Positions 24,801-36,400 of a stretch of 64,000 nt of DNA are shown here, one piece after another. The notes under the pieces are model-generated. The model ran no database searches and was not told the DNA's origin. It saw only the letters and a list, made by a program, of their open reading frames with translations. The DNA is taken from the NCBI GenBank assembly GCA_022592435.1, contig JABYQS010000076.1, positions 110,335 to 174,334 on the forward strand, written 5' to 3'. The position numbers were made by a program, and so were the translations under genes. Source of the DNA: Cerioporus squamosus. Taxonomy: Eukaryota > Basidiomycota > Agaricomycetes > Polyporales > Polyporaceae. Position 1 is the stretch's first letter; the number at the start of each line of letters is the position of its first letter.

Positions 24801-26680
24801 AGCATGCCTTCACTATGCTCAAGAATAAGCTGACATCTGCCCCCTTCTTAGTCACCCTCGGCCATGGCACCTCTTCGTTATTGACACTGACGCGTCCGGA
24901 GACGCAATCGGCGGCATTCTGCACCAGTCTGCCTCCGATTTCAAGGAGGGGAAGGGAAAGGAAGCCCGGTTTGCATTCAAGGACTCTACTCTCCACCCTA
25001 TCGCCTATGAATCACGCCGCATGTCCCCCACTGAACAACGCTACTCCGCTCAAGAGCGGGAGATGCTCGCGATCGACTACTGCCTTCAGAAGTGGCGCGG
25101 TTACGTCGAAGGCTCGCCTATCGTCGTCCGCACCGATCACGAGAGTCTCAAGTACTTTCTCTCACAGAAGCACCTCGGCCGTCGTCTTGCGCGGTTTGCC
25201 GATAACATCGCGCACTTTGATGTCCGCATTGTGTACCGTCCTGGGCGTAACCAGCTTGCTGCTGATGCGCTCTCACGTCGTCCTGGACACGCTGATGTCC
25301 CCGACTCCGAGACTCTGGGACCTCTCTATGCACACCCCCTCGAGCTTGACAGTTCACCTCTCGCTGCCCCCTTCACGACCCTCGAATCATGGCGACAGCA
25401 GCTTCTTCGGGACAGCTCCGCTGAGCCCGCTCGGCGCGGCTTCTGCATCCTTGATGGAGACCGTCTTTGGCGCACTCTGGATCGAGGCCCCGGTGGACCC
25501 ATCACTGTCCGCGTCCCAACCACACTCACGGACGCTCGTGTACTCCTTCAGCGATTCCATTCACAGCTTGGACATCTCGGTGCTCGTGCGCTGCATGATG
25601 CACTTCGATACCGCGTCTGGACACCGAACATGCGGGAGCTCCTAGAGGACATTGTACGACGTTGCGATGCCTGTCAGTTCACACGCCGTGAACCTCCGAA
25701 GCCTCAGCCTCTCCATCCCTTCCGCGCGTCGAGGCCTTCGACATCTGGTCCTTTGACTGGATCGGACCACTGCAGAAGACGAAGAAGGGAAATCAGTACA
25801 TCCTCACATCAATGGATCTCGGTTCCGACCTCACCTACGGTGATCCGCACCCACAGCGCTCGTATCACGGTGCGCTAGCCCTCCTCCGTCGCATCATCAC
25901 CATGCATGGCAAGCCGAAGGCGGTACTTACCGACAATGGTGAAGAATTCCTCTCCTACGCCTTTCAGAACTATCTCCGACGTCTCGGAATTCAGCATCTC
26001 CGCACCTCGCCGTACCATCCCCAGACCAACGGTCGACTCGAGAAGTTCAACGACAACTTGACGCAGATGCTTGCACGTCTTGTTGCCCCGGATCGTCAGG
26101 ATGAGTGGGATGAATACCTCCCGGACGCACTACTCGCGCACCGCGCTCATGTTAACAGCAGCACGGGCACGTCGCCGGCATACCTCGCGTATGGACGAGA
26201 GCTTCGTCTTCCGAGTGAGTCGACTTACGACGCCATGGAGCGACCGCCTACTGACGAGGAGATCACACACTTGCAGCATCAGCGACTCGAGCACGTCCGC
26301 AACTTGTCCAAGTTCCGGGAGGAGGCCAACATGAAAGCCTTGCGACGACTCGAAGCGGAGGCACTACGCAGGGAGGAGACGTACCGGGACCGCGGTATCG
26401 GCATAGGCGACCTCGTCTTACGTCGTTCCCCGAGTCGACGAAGTTGCATCCACGCTGGGATGGCCCGTTCATCGTGCACGACTTGACGGACCGCAACACC
26501 TTCCAGCTCAAGACACGTAATGGGTATATTCTGCGTACCTTGTACAATGCGGAGCGTCTCAAACGCTATCACCCCTCTGAACCCGAGCCCCGCCTCTGGT
26601 ACTCCTCCGCTGAACTCCAACGACGCGACGCCAAGGCTCGAGTTGAGCGCGATCTTCGTGCCCGACATGTCCTGCAGTAG
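21891..26680 (+). CDS. Gag-Pol polyprotein of element A, interrupted by four -1 frameshifts
   Basis: From ATG 21891 one frame runs 836 codons through gag (capsid-like [20 protein letters not shown]), a CCHC zinc knuckle [14 protein letters not shown] near residue 330, an acidic linker, the aspartic protease motif [10 protein letters not shown] near residue 460, and the start of RT. The frame then moves by one lost base at about 24171-24174 (A run), 24855-24857 (C run), 25721-25735 and 26424-26431 (C run). Across these steps the remaining domains follow in order: RT with YLDDIMIY (24428), RNase H with DTDASGD (24885) and [16 protein letters not shown], integrase HHCC zinc finger (HSQLGHLG ... 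CDAC), catalytic DDE core with [15 protein letters not shown] and EKFN, then a short C-terminal domain ending at 26680. Gag and pol share one frame, unlike element B. Confidence 0.9.
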
Positions 26681-26857
26681 GCATCCTGACCGGCCTATAT
26701 GCGACACAAGAACAATCAGTGTACGCTTTTCTATTGTCTCAGCAGTTACTCACCGTTTGTTTACTATAGTTCCTCTTTGTACTTGTATCTTCGGCAGTCG
26801 TCCAGCACTTTGCCTTCTCGCAAACTCGACAGAGCGAGTTCTGAGAGGAGGGGATGG

Positions 26858-27233
26858 TGTTGGCGCGCTGTCTGCGTCATGTTTGTTCGTGTTTGTACTC
26901 TTATCTCGCCGTACAGCTACGCGTTCCCCGAGTCACCTCTTCCTCCTCCCTCTTCGTCATTTCATTCCTAGCTTGCCACTTCGTCTATCTCCTTGGACGT
27001 TGGTCGACACTCGTAGCGTCGATCTCGTCTTGTAGCTCGACCTCGACCCCTCCTTCCTCCACCATGAAGTCATCCCGAGGCCGGAGGGCTTCGTACTTCT
27101 TGCTGACGATATTGTATTAGTACGAACGAACCCGCATGTATATTAGGACCACGAACGTACCCGAATACGACAGATCTCCGCCTCGTCTTCGAGTTCACCG
27201 GCCTGAACCCCGAAAAGACTGGGCGTCACCACA
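26858..27233 (+). repeat. 3' LTR of element A
   Basis: 376 nt matching the 5' LTR base for base as far as I can read. Followed by GTGT of the target duplication. Confidence 0.95.
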
Positions 27234-28018
27234 GTGTCTGTGTGCCTCGTGGGTCGTGCAGCAGCCGCCGAGTGGCATCGGTGGCGTTCCATACAGTGCC
27301 GTATCTTGCGAGCTGCCATCTGAAATCATCCGGAGTTGGTTGTTGGGCATCCTCGGGCTTCGGTGCACCGTGATGGACTCCAGGACGATGATGCGCCCGT
27401 AATACGCGCGCAAGAACAACGTCTCTCTATGGTGACCCGTGCGCATGCGTTGTCTGGAGGAGAGACGCGAATGCAAAGGCGTAGATGGGCCGCGGCGACG
27501 ATGGCGGCCAAGGTCCCGGCCAAGGCGGGCTTTCTTGGGCCCTCTGGACGAGGATCGGTGTGGACCGCCGGCTGTGGGCGGAGGTTCAAATCCGTGTGCG
27601 ATGGTGGCGTCGGCGTTTGGCGCTGGTTAACGTTGTTGGATCTTTCTTTTCAGGGTCCTGCAGAATCAGATCTCCGTGGCGGGCGCGCCTCGATATGCAG
27701 TAAGGCGAAAAAGGCACGCGCGTGGCCAGTTGGAACTTGGCGATGCGGGGCAAGTCGCGTGTTGCATAAGTGTGATTATCCACGGCGATGGACATTGGAC
27801 ACGAGGCTTGCATACACCGAACCGTTCAGTATACATAGCCACCAAGATGAGATGCACAGGACGGGGTGGGTGGTCAGAATGGAGCTGAAGGCCACGTCGC
27901 AGCAGCCAGAGAGCATTGGGATAAACGCATCACCGGATACGCGCACTCCACGCGCTGGACTGGGGTGACACACTCGGGAGAGTCGGGAGAACAACATGGG
28001 AAACAAGACGAGTACGAC
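27234..28018. other. Gene-free DNA between two mobile elements
   Basis: About 0.8 kb. A perfect RNA polymerase III B-box-like string occurs at 27583-27593 but no tRNA can be folded around it. No coding gene supported. Confidence 0.4.
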
Positions 28019-28717
28019 GAAATCGGAGGGCGGGCTCGGGCTCGCGGCCAGGACCCCCGACAATAGCGCCAACAGGCCTCATACACAATCCGGACAAAAT
28101 CGCCGGCAGACGGGGGCCTATGTCTAATAAAATCCGGACAAAATGGCTCAAAATCGGAGGAAGGTCCGATACGAGAATCCGGACATATGTGCCGGCAGGT
28201 CTCGGAGGCCCGATACAAGCTGGGCGTCAAGGGCTCCGGGGACTTACTCTAGCTTACCCTGATGAGCTACTCTTGCTTATCCTCCCCTTTCATCGGAGTA
28301 AGTAGCAGCTTCTAAGTCGACATTATACTGCCGGCCCGTCAGCAAGCACCACGACCCGTGAGAACGCTTTTTGTACGACCGGTTCTGCACCTCAAAATCA
28401 GCCACATGCGCACTGGGGACATGTCCAGGACTGCCCTAGCTTTCCGGGTCTGCACCATGGCCCATAGGGAGTCCAGAGAGACGTTCTGAGTGGTTTGGAG
28501 CCGAAAAACGCGATTTTAAGGCCCATATGAGGCCTGATAGAAAGTCCGGACAAATCGGCGGTCGAACGCCGGATGCCTGATAAAATCCGGACATTTGGGC
28601 CTCCAGAGAAGGCCCGATACTCCGGACAAAATGGGCAGATTTCAGCCGGTTTGTATGAGGCATTTAGCGCCATTGTCGGGGGTCCTTCGCGGCCTCGCCC
28701 TGGCGATGGGCCGCATT
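28019..28717. mobile_element. Fold-back / MITE-like element with long inverted arms
   Basis: About 0.7 kb with imperfect terminal inverted arms. The core of the left arm, 28050-28090 (GGACCCCCGACAATAGCGCC then CCTCATACA), is the reverse complement of 28648-28684 with a few mismatches, and similarity extends outward through GCGGCC/GGCCGC and inward for another ~100 nt. Six copies of TCCGGACA, all in the same orientation, lie symmetrically inside: 28089, 28133, 28178 in the left arm; 28545, 28586, 28621 in the right arm. No ORF encodes a transposase, so it would be non-autonomous. Exact ends and target duplication are not clear. Confidence 0.6.
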
Positions 28718-29124
28718 TGGATAGATTGGAATCTCTGCAACCCCGCATCCCCGTCCCCGGACGCGGCCTGCCTCGCACAGAACATAGTGTCGCGAGAGTT
28801 CGCGGACGACTTCTGGTGGCGGCGGACACGGCAGCGCATCACACTCGTACCGGCGCGTCTGTGCAATGCCCCTCTCAGCTCTGCCGTGAGCACGGTGATC
28901 CATCAGGCGGGAGCAGATTTAGACTTTCGCGACATGACAGGCGAGTTGTTCCCCGGCCGTACATGTGGTAATGCGCACCGCGGCCTGTCGGAACTATAAT
29001 GCGCACTCAGAATGGATATACGACGTCGCGGCTAGCGTGCGGGAACTTGGCGAGTTAGTGCATCCAAGAAGAGGGGAGTCATGCATATTGTATGACTTCG
29101 GTGCCGTTGAACGTGCGTTCGCGT
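28718..29124. other. Intergenic, 3' of MUTYH
   Basis: About 0.4 kb between the fold-back element and the stop codon of the adenine glycosylase gene. Nothing recognised. Confidence 0.4.
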
Positions 29125-31822
29125 TCACTCGTCGTCTTCGTCATGGCCGTCGCCGTCGCCGTCGGCCACCTCACCCCTCTCGCCGTCTTCCCAGAGCGCA
29201 CGTACTTGCCGCCATACCTTCACGACCCCCGTGCCGATGCTACCCCCATGAACACAGCAACAAATGAAAAAGAAGATAGGGAATCCAACATCAGCACATC
29301 CGGTGGTCACTATCGGAGGTTTGGAGACGCAGAGGACGAGCGATACGTACTTGGCGTCGGCTACGGCGTCCATCGGCACCCACTGCGTCGTCTGGCCTGG
29401 CGGCGGGCTCGCCGGCGACGTGCCCTGGGCCTTTGCGGTTGAGGTACTTCGATCCTTCCGCGAGGATTTGCCTTTGACCGTCTTTGGTTTAGGTGCTCCG
29501 GGGGGCTCGACAGCCAGGTCTGGGCTCTCGACGAGTGGAGGGGGGTTGTCGCTGGACTCCGCACCCCCTTCCAGCAGGACCCACTGGACCCGGTACGTCT
29601 TCCTGATATGAGAGAATATGTGCAGGACGTCACCGGCTGGTACTATCTTCACCACTCGCAGTCCACCGGCATCCCGGGTCTCCGGAGAAGGCTTAGCTGG
29701 ACGACGTCGAGGGGAGTGGCTTGAGCCGTCCGATGGGGCGGCGGATCGGGAGGAACGTGCTGGTGGCGGAGAGACCAGAAGCACAGACAGCAGCGTGTCT
29801 GCTATCGCCATTTGCGCGGTGGACGACGTGGTCACGGGTACGTTCTGGGCGGTGGGAAATTCGTGCAACCCCGCGAGCAGGCCTGTGAGGACGGAAGCAT
29901 ATCAGTGGCCGATACGAGCGGAGGTAAGTAGGTACACAGGCCAGGCATTCCGACAGTACAGCAGGGTTCAAAGCCGCAGAAGGTCGGAAATGCAGAGGGG
30001 CGCACGCAAGTTGAAGCTAGAGACTGAGGCCCACGAACGCACTCCCCTCCTTCGCTAGATGATCAAATCTCCGTGATGATTGGAGCTTGGAGGATCCAAC
30101 ATCCATCATTCCTGCTCACTCACCTCCTTCTGGACGCCGTACGAGGAGGAACCAGCGCGCGCCTTGGGGACCCTGGCGCCATTCAATGACGTTCACTATA
30201 TCCAGCTCTTCCCTGGCCTTCTTTTTCTCCACCTTCATGGGGTACGCCGCGACACCAGACCCGACCGGGAGCGGCTCACAGAGCGTGCAGAGCTCCTCGA
30301 TGTCCGGCACATGTGGTCTATGATCCCCGGTGCTTGACGTCGCATAATTCGCGCCCTAAAAACACAACACACACGACGGTGAGTCGGCGCAGCTCGTTTC
30401 TCAGCAGACCGACAGATGCACGCGCGACAGACCTCGTCTTCTTTTCTCTGGGCCTCCTGCCGCTGGTACGCTGCGCACCACCGCTGCAGCGGACAGGCGC
30501 CGCAGGACGGCTCGCGTACCTTGCAGACGGTTGATCCAAGCTCTATCAGCGCTTGGTTGACATCACCCGGACGGTCGGCATCCTTGACGAAGGCGCCTGC
30601 GCCTGCCCACAGGACATCAAGAGTCTGCTTCGCCTTCGGCGGCGCGTGCAACGCCAGTACGCGGCTCAGCAGCCGGTGGACGTTCCCATCGAGCTGTGAA
30701 TGACGCGGGTCAGCCATCATGACAGGACACTGGACACAAGACCAACGCCGCGGACTCCAATGACTAGCGATCGGAGAAAACGGCTTCGGAGGATAGGAAG
30801 AAGCTGATGAGGGAGATGGGGATTGCCGCTCGAACATGAATCAAGACTCAGACCTGCATCTTGAAGCTGAGTGAGGACGACGGCCGGGAGAGAACAGGAT
30901 CACGGAGGAGTGCGTTGTTCCTCACTTAGTGGTGTCCGAGTGTGTTCAAAAACTCACCACAGGGACGCGTTCGTTGTACGCGATGGAGCATATGGCCCCC
31001 GCACTGTACCGTCCGATGCCAGGTACCTTGTTTTCCATGTCTTGTGCGTTGTCGGGCAGCCGACCGCCAAATTCTTCGACAGCTTTCTTGGCACCGCTGA
31101 GCAAGCGGGCAGCGCGCGAGTAATACCCGAGACCTTTCCACAGTCCATTTACCGTGTCTATGTCGGATGCCGCCTGTGCATGCAGGACGTCAATCTAACG
31201 TGTAAGCCTGGCTGGATCATCCTACTCACGAGGTCTCGGATGGTCGGAACCTGCACAACGATGAGCAACTACACGGTTCATGCGACGGAGGAAGGTAGAC
31301 ACGGGCGGACCTTTCCATCCACTTATTGTAATACGGTATGACCGTGGCGACTTGGGTCTGCTGCAACATAACCTCAGACACCCACACCTGCAAGGCAAGG
31401 TCAACTGCGTGTCAGTACGACAAAGTGCGCGGTGTTCGCACCTCGTATGCCCGCTGGGCCTTCTGCTCAGCGTCCCAAGCGTGGTCGAACGGTTTCCGCC
31501 ATGGCATGCCACGAAGTGCGTGGACGCGATCATACCAGTTGAGAAGAGCTTTCCGGAGGGGTTCTGGGCGGGAGATCACGTGAAGAGATACTGAGTGAGG
31601 GTTTGTTTGCACGAGCTCTGACGGGAGGTCGGCCGCGTCCATATATTCCGCAGCGTCCGAGACATCGCGTCGTCTCTTCCCCTTCCCCGTTGTGTTGCTC
31701 TTTCTCTGTGGCTTCCAGTCATCGTCGTCGGTTTTGCTACGCTTACGCCCGGAGGGCGTATCCTCGTCGCTGCTGCCGTACTCTGCACTGAGGCTGCGTT
31801 TCCTGTTCTTGGTCCTGGCCAT
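29125..31822 (-). CDS. A/G-specific adenine DNA glycosylase (MutY/MUTYH), one frameshift
   Basis: Base-excision repair enzyme removing adenine mispaired with 8-oxoguanine, nuclear and/or mitochondrial. Eight exons: 31822-31442, 31387-31311, 31250-31230, 31173-30958, 30693-30433, 30355-30124, 29882-29351, 29239-29125; about 611 aa. After a basic, NLS-like N-terminus come [20 protein letters not shown], the catalytic-Glu motif [18 protein letters not shown], helix-hairpin-helix [20 protein letters not shown], catalytic-Asp [15 protein letters not shown], the [4Fe-4S] cluster [17 protein letters not shown] (C-x6-C-x2-C-x5-C), and a C-terminal nudix-like 8-oxoG recognition domain with [10 protein letters not shown] and [12 protein letters not shown]. 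The tail is Asp/Glu-rich. One base appears missing at the 5' edge of the 21-nt exon 3 (31250), where ERFPT is expected. Start chosen at 31822 (good context, CGACCATGG); an in-frame ATG at 31894 is possible. Confidence 0.92.
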
Positions 31823-32196
31823 GGTCGACGAGAGGGGAGTTGGTGGCCAACCGCGACGCGCCGCGTCTGACGCGTGACGGTGGACGCGTCGCAACAGACG
31901 CCCGTTGTCCTGTCACGTGCTACGACCTCCCAATCGCTGTTAAATGCCCATAAAATGCACTGCTGCGTCTGGTCGATTCGTTTGAGCTGGAGGCGGTGAT
32001 TCGTGGCTGAGACCTGGCTGGCCCGTCGTCGTCGCAGGTCGTTTCAGAGGATGATGAGATGATGTGGTGATGGGAAAGGCAGAGCAGGAGAGCACGTCCA
32101 CTTTCCCACGGGAGTACGCCACGTCGCCCTCAAGTCGGCGGGCGCGTCGTCGACTTTCTCAACTCGACCTCTTTCTTCTCTTCTCTTCAGCTCGCC
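31823..32196. promoter_or_regulatory. Divergent promoter MUTYH / SURF4
   Basis: 374 bp between head-to-head start codons. The SURF4 side ends in a CT-rich leader (CTCGACCTCTTTCTTCTCTT). No TATA box identified. Confidence 0.5.
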
Positions 32197-33467
32197 ATGT
32201 CTGCCCGCATCAACATCGCCCGTCCAGCCTCTGGAGGCTACAGTCCCGACCCGCACGGCTTTGCCAACTCAAGACCATCTGCTGGCTACAGAGCCGCAAA
32301 TCCCGACGACCCCGTGGAGAAGATCCGTGCATTCGCTAGCACCGTCGAGGACAATGTCGAAATCTACTCCCAGCCTCTCAAGCCCCACCTCCCCGCCATC
32401 GGACGTTTCTTGATTGTGGGGACGTTCTTGGAGGACTCGCTGCGCATCGTGACGCAATGGGGCGACCAGCTCTGGTACCTGCAGAGGTGAGTGCTAGCGT
32501 GGCACCATGTATGCACCGCTACATGTCCTGGAAATACAGACATCGTCACTTCCCATGGGGCATCTCCCACATCTTCCTGATCATCAACGTCATTGTGCGT
32601 ATTGCTTGTCTTGTTGCCGATTGCTTCCGTCCTATAACGCATCAAACCTCCTCGCAGACTATGCTCATTGGGTCAGGCGCCGTCATTACGAGGAAACACA
32701 CTGAGTACGCGGTTGGCGGTCTGCTCGGTGTTGTCGTCATCCAGGCGTTTGGTTATGGCCTCATCTTCGACCTCAACTTCTTCCTCCGCAACCTCTCGGT
32801 CATTGGTGGTCTCCTGATGGTCTTCACCGACGCAATGTACACTCGCAAGAAGCTCTTCGCCGGTCTTCCGACACTGTCTGAGAACGACCGCAAGAAATAG
32901 TGAGTCTGTCACCAAAGTACTGTTAGCTCAGCCACGTGACTTTGCACTTCACAGCTTCCTGCTTGCTGGCCGTGTACTCCTCATCTTCCTCTTCGTCGGT
33001 TTCATCCTCCGCGGAACATGGAGCATTGCTCGTGTCTTCGTGTCAATCGTTGGACTCGCGGCGTGCACTATGGTTGCAGTCGGCTTCAAGGCCAAGTGGT
33101 CCGCAGCGTTCCTGATCGTCACGCTCAGCATCTTCAACGTCTTCATCAACAACTGGTGGAGTATCCACTCTGCGCACCCTCAGCGTGATTTCCTCAAGTG
33201 AGTATATGCTGTTGAATGTCCGTGATGCGGCCTGTGTATTGACAAGCTGCACAGATACGACTTCTTCCAGACGCTCTGTTCGTACTTCGACTCTAGTCTC
33301 CTTATGACATCACTGACCTGGGCGGCGCCTTTTGCAGCGATCGTTGGTGGCCTCATCCTCCTCGTCAACATGGGCCCCGGTATGTCCGAGCTATCGCTGT
33401 GCCACACCGTCAGCTCACCCTTCTTGCAGGCGGTCTGTCAGTGGACGAGAAGAAGAAGACATACTAG
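32197..33467 (+). CDS. SURF4/Erv29-like ER cargo receptor
   Basis: Multi-pass receptor that loads soluble secretory cargo into COPII vesicles at the ER. Six exons: 32197-32486, 32540-32594, 32658-32899, 32955-33197, 33255-33379, 33430-33467; 330 aa, one frame. Landmarks: a hydrophilic N-terminus (~40 aa), HLPAIGRFLIVGTFLEDSLR, HRHFPWGISHIFLIINVI, several hydrophobic helices (LLGVVVIQAFGYGL, LLIFLFVGFILRG, VGLAACTMVAVGF), IFNVFINNWW, YDFFQTL, and the C-terminal GGLSVDEKKKTY. The last residues KKTY form a dilysine (KKxx) retrieval signal, as in Erv29 and SURF4. Divergent from MUTYH. Confidence 0.95.
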
Positions 33468-36400
33468 ATGTCTTTGGCTCCAATTCAGCGCTTTGTGCTG
33501 GTATTTGGGACGCGCGTCTCCGCAACGAGACGCACACCCCTCCGAGGTGCTTGGGGACGGACCAGGGTACGGAACGGTGGGGCAGCTGGTTTTCTTTGTA
33601 TCTTCTATGCAAAATCGCTTTGGCGGGAACTGTTCCTCGAGTATTGTTAATTTAGTGATTCCCCCAACTCCGCGCGCCGAGTCCGACAACATGCAATCAT
33701 GCAGTGAAGATCAGGGTTACGATTTGCGCACATCCGCTGGTCGCAGTCGTACATGTCTATACAAGTAGAGACTCAAGTCGCCGAGATCTATCACTTGCGC
33801 ACCTCGATCTGTGGAACGTCGGCTTGGTTATTATGTCATGTCATCGAGAGAATGTCGGGGTTTTGTTGAATGGTGGATGATACCCGCACGCCGACTTCTG
33901 AGGAGGGATCTCCGGGTACGAGTAACGAGTGCGAGTGCACGCATCTTACTACGTTTCGCTCCATCCCCTGCCTGTGACTGGTAGGTGCGTGAGGATGACC
34001 ATGGGAGAAGGGGCCCGTTCCTTACTGCTCCGAACGTTCACAGACTGGTGGGAGTGGATAAAACCGTGGACCCTCGTGAGTCGCTCGTACGTACAAGCCG
34101 TGCCGGCACCCTCAGCGTCGCGCGTCGCACTGTATGTGCATCAGCGGCGAACAGGACGAGCGAAAACGCCACCAAATGTGCGCGCGAACAACCAGCCCTT
34201 CGTCTGCGATCTGGGGTGAAATCACGGTGGGTGTAGGCCTCGGACCTCGTGTATGCGCAACTCACGAGATGACGCCACTCATTCAGTGTTTGCGGAGGAG
34301 CTCGCAAGCTGCCCTGGCTGTGGCTGAGTTCGAGTCGGAAGGGGGCACGCGTGCCACACGGGTGGATGCCCTGGACACCTTTGTCAGTGTGGTTTACGTA
34401 CGAGTACATCCCCTCACCCTCTTGTGGTCCTACTGTGTCTCCGCCCCCGAGCCCCGCCGGGATACCGTCCCGGCTAGCAGGGCCAACTCGGGCCCACTAC
34501 ACCTCGGCGTGTTGACGACAACGAACGACGGGTGACAGCGAACACTCTCTTCACATCCAACCGTCCACCGAGGCGGCTGCCGCGAGCAGCGATATGGGAC
34601 AGACGTGGGAGTCACGAGGACGTGTGTTCGTTCTTCGAGTCTTCGAGAGCCCGTCGGTTCCCGCGTTCTGAATTGGCATTTGGGGCGCAGTATGGAGGCC
34701 TTCGAGGCGTTCAAGCGACGCCGCGGAGCCCGTTGCGGACCGTCGAGCCTTAGAAGTTAGACGGGAGAACGAGAACGAGGCGGGAGAATGCGAAGCGACG
34801 ACCGCCAGAACGATGAAGAACTGAATGCGTGAAGTGCGTGTGGATGCATCGGCGCGAAGGAGGGCGCCGTGCTGCGGGGCCTGTCAACGCGTACAACGCT
34901 GCCAGCATGTCACTTGCACATCGACAGTTCATGGATGACTGTAACACGTTACGGTAAGTCTGCGGTGCAGACTCCTCTATCCTTGTGAAGGGGTACGGGA
35001 AGGCGTTGAGTTCGTTCGAGGCCGCACTGGCAGCGGCGGTGATTTCTCCGGCGAGATGTGTCAAAGATGCTGCAGACATTACGGACTTGCAGCGTAATGG
35101 GGCGGGAGGCGCCGCGTTCCCCAAGGACCCAGGTTCCCTGCCCCCGGGGGCGGCTGGCGAGCAAGATTGGCTGCGAGATGCGGGAGATACATGGAGAAGT
35201 CTATCGGCGCCGCAGTGTGGGTAAATGGGGGGCCCGGCTGCGCGACGCTCGCCGCTCGTGGGTGTGGGAAGGGCGAATCGTCCACGATGAGGGGATTAGG
35301 GTGCTTCCAAGGGTGGGCACGAGGGCTCAGGGACATGGACATGATACATGGGAGAGATGCAGGAGATTGCGTGGGCGGGCCACAGCGCCGCTGCTGTCAA
35401 AGGTGACAGCGCGACTGCGGATGACCCCCAGGACGTTCAGCGAGCAGTCGTGGAGGCCTGAGGCCTGGGGGTGCTTCAATGCGTGTGCTGAAGGGTTCGG
35501 GGGCGGAGGTGAGGACGGGAGACAGGGTCCTAGTACGATGCCATATCCCGATGACGGTACCGGCTCGGAGTATCAGATCGCAGTCTGCCTGGATGTCTGT
35601 CGAGACCGGTGAGCGGAGTACGGCAGCTCGTGCCATGGGTTCCTTGTGTCGCGATATGCGGGTACACTGAACCCTAGGACCCTGGTGGGCAAATCGCGCT
35701 AGGTGCATTGTCGCGCGGATGACGCCGACGTTTTGTGTCAATACATAAGAACGCGCGGCATAACGTACCCTCAAAGTTGGGGCTGCGATTGAAATGAGAT
35801 ATGGTGCACCGTGGCATTGACTTTCGAGCGAGGGCGTGGGTGAACAAACCTATTCCTGGCCGTGGACCATGCCAGAGACGTCCTAGACTCTATGCCCTGG
35901 AGTCAGCATACCATGACAAGCGGCAAGACGAAGTGCGGCGTGGCCTCACGAACGTTGCTATGTCTCTTGACGTATTAGTGTGGCTGCCTGACTGACCGTG
36001 GCAGCGATATGATCTTCCCTGTGACACGAGGGTACCGTAAGCAATGATAGAGGGGTAGCAGACGTGTGGCGGTTCAAGGCGGTTAATGAGGCAGCTGACT
36101 TTGGCTGACGTGGGCCAATCAGACATGTCAATGGATGTCACGGCCGCAGAACCTGCCTGCAGAATATCCTGGCGTCCAGGTCCCGGGAACTTACTCTGTC
36201 GGAGCTGGTACGACATTGAGCCGCGCAAAAGAAGCAGGAGAATACCGGGAGGAAGAGGGGGTGCGCTGGCTTGACAGCAAGACCCGTCCTTCGCGAACGT
36301 ACATCGAAGGAGAGGATCGCGGCGACGATGCGCGGGTGCGAATCTGTAGGGCGTCCTCGTGACTCTGCTGAACTTTGCTAGCACCTAGACGAGACGCTCG

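Larger units (their letters stand above)
21344..27233 (+). mobile_element. Ty3/gypsy LTR retrotransposon, element A (5.9 kb)
   Basis: Complete element: identical-looking 376-nt LTRs at 21344-21719 and 26858-27233, each starting TGTTGG and ending CCACA, flanked by GTGT on both sides (21340-21343 and 27234-27237), a 4-nt target duplication (5 nt, AGTGT, if the last LTR base is counted with it). Internal order gag - CCHC knuckle - protease - reverse transcriptase - RNase H - integrase identifies Ty3/gypsy. A purine-rich tract (GAGAGGAGGGGATGG, 26843-26857) directly precedes the 3' LTR and is the polypurine tract. No chromodomain follows the integrase. The LTRs match throughout by eye, so insertion is recent, yet the pol frame carries four single-base deletions. 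Confidence 0.95.

Noticed and set aside
27583..27593. Perfect Pol III B-box GGTTCAAATCC, possible tRNA
   Set aside because: The T-stem does not pair beyond two bases and no acceptor stem or A-box is found at the right distance upstream.
31823..31894. MUTYH start at 31894
   Set aside because: In frame and possible, but the ATG at 31822 has the better context and leaves a normal promoter to SURF4.
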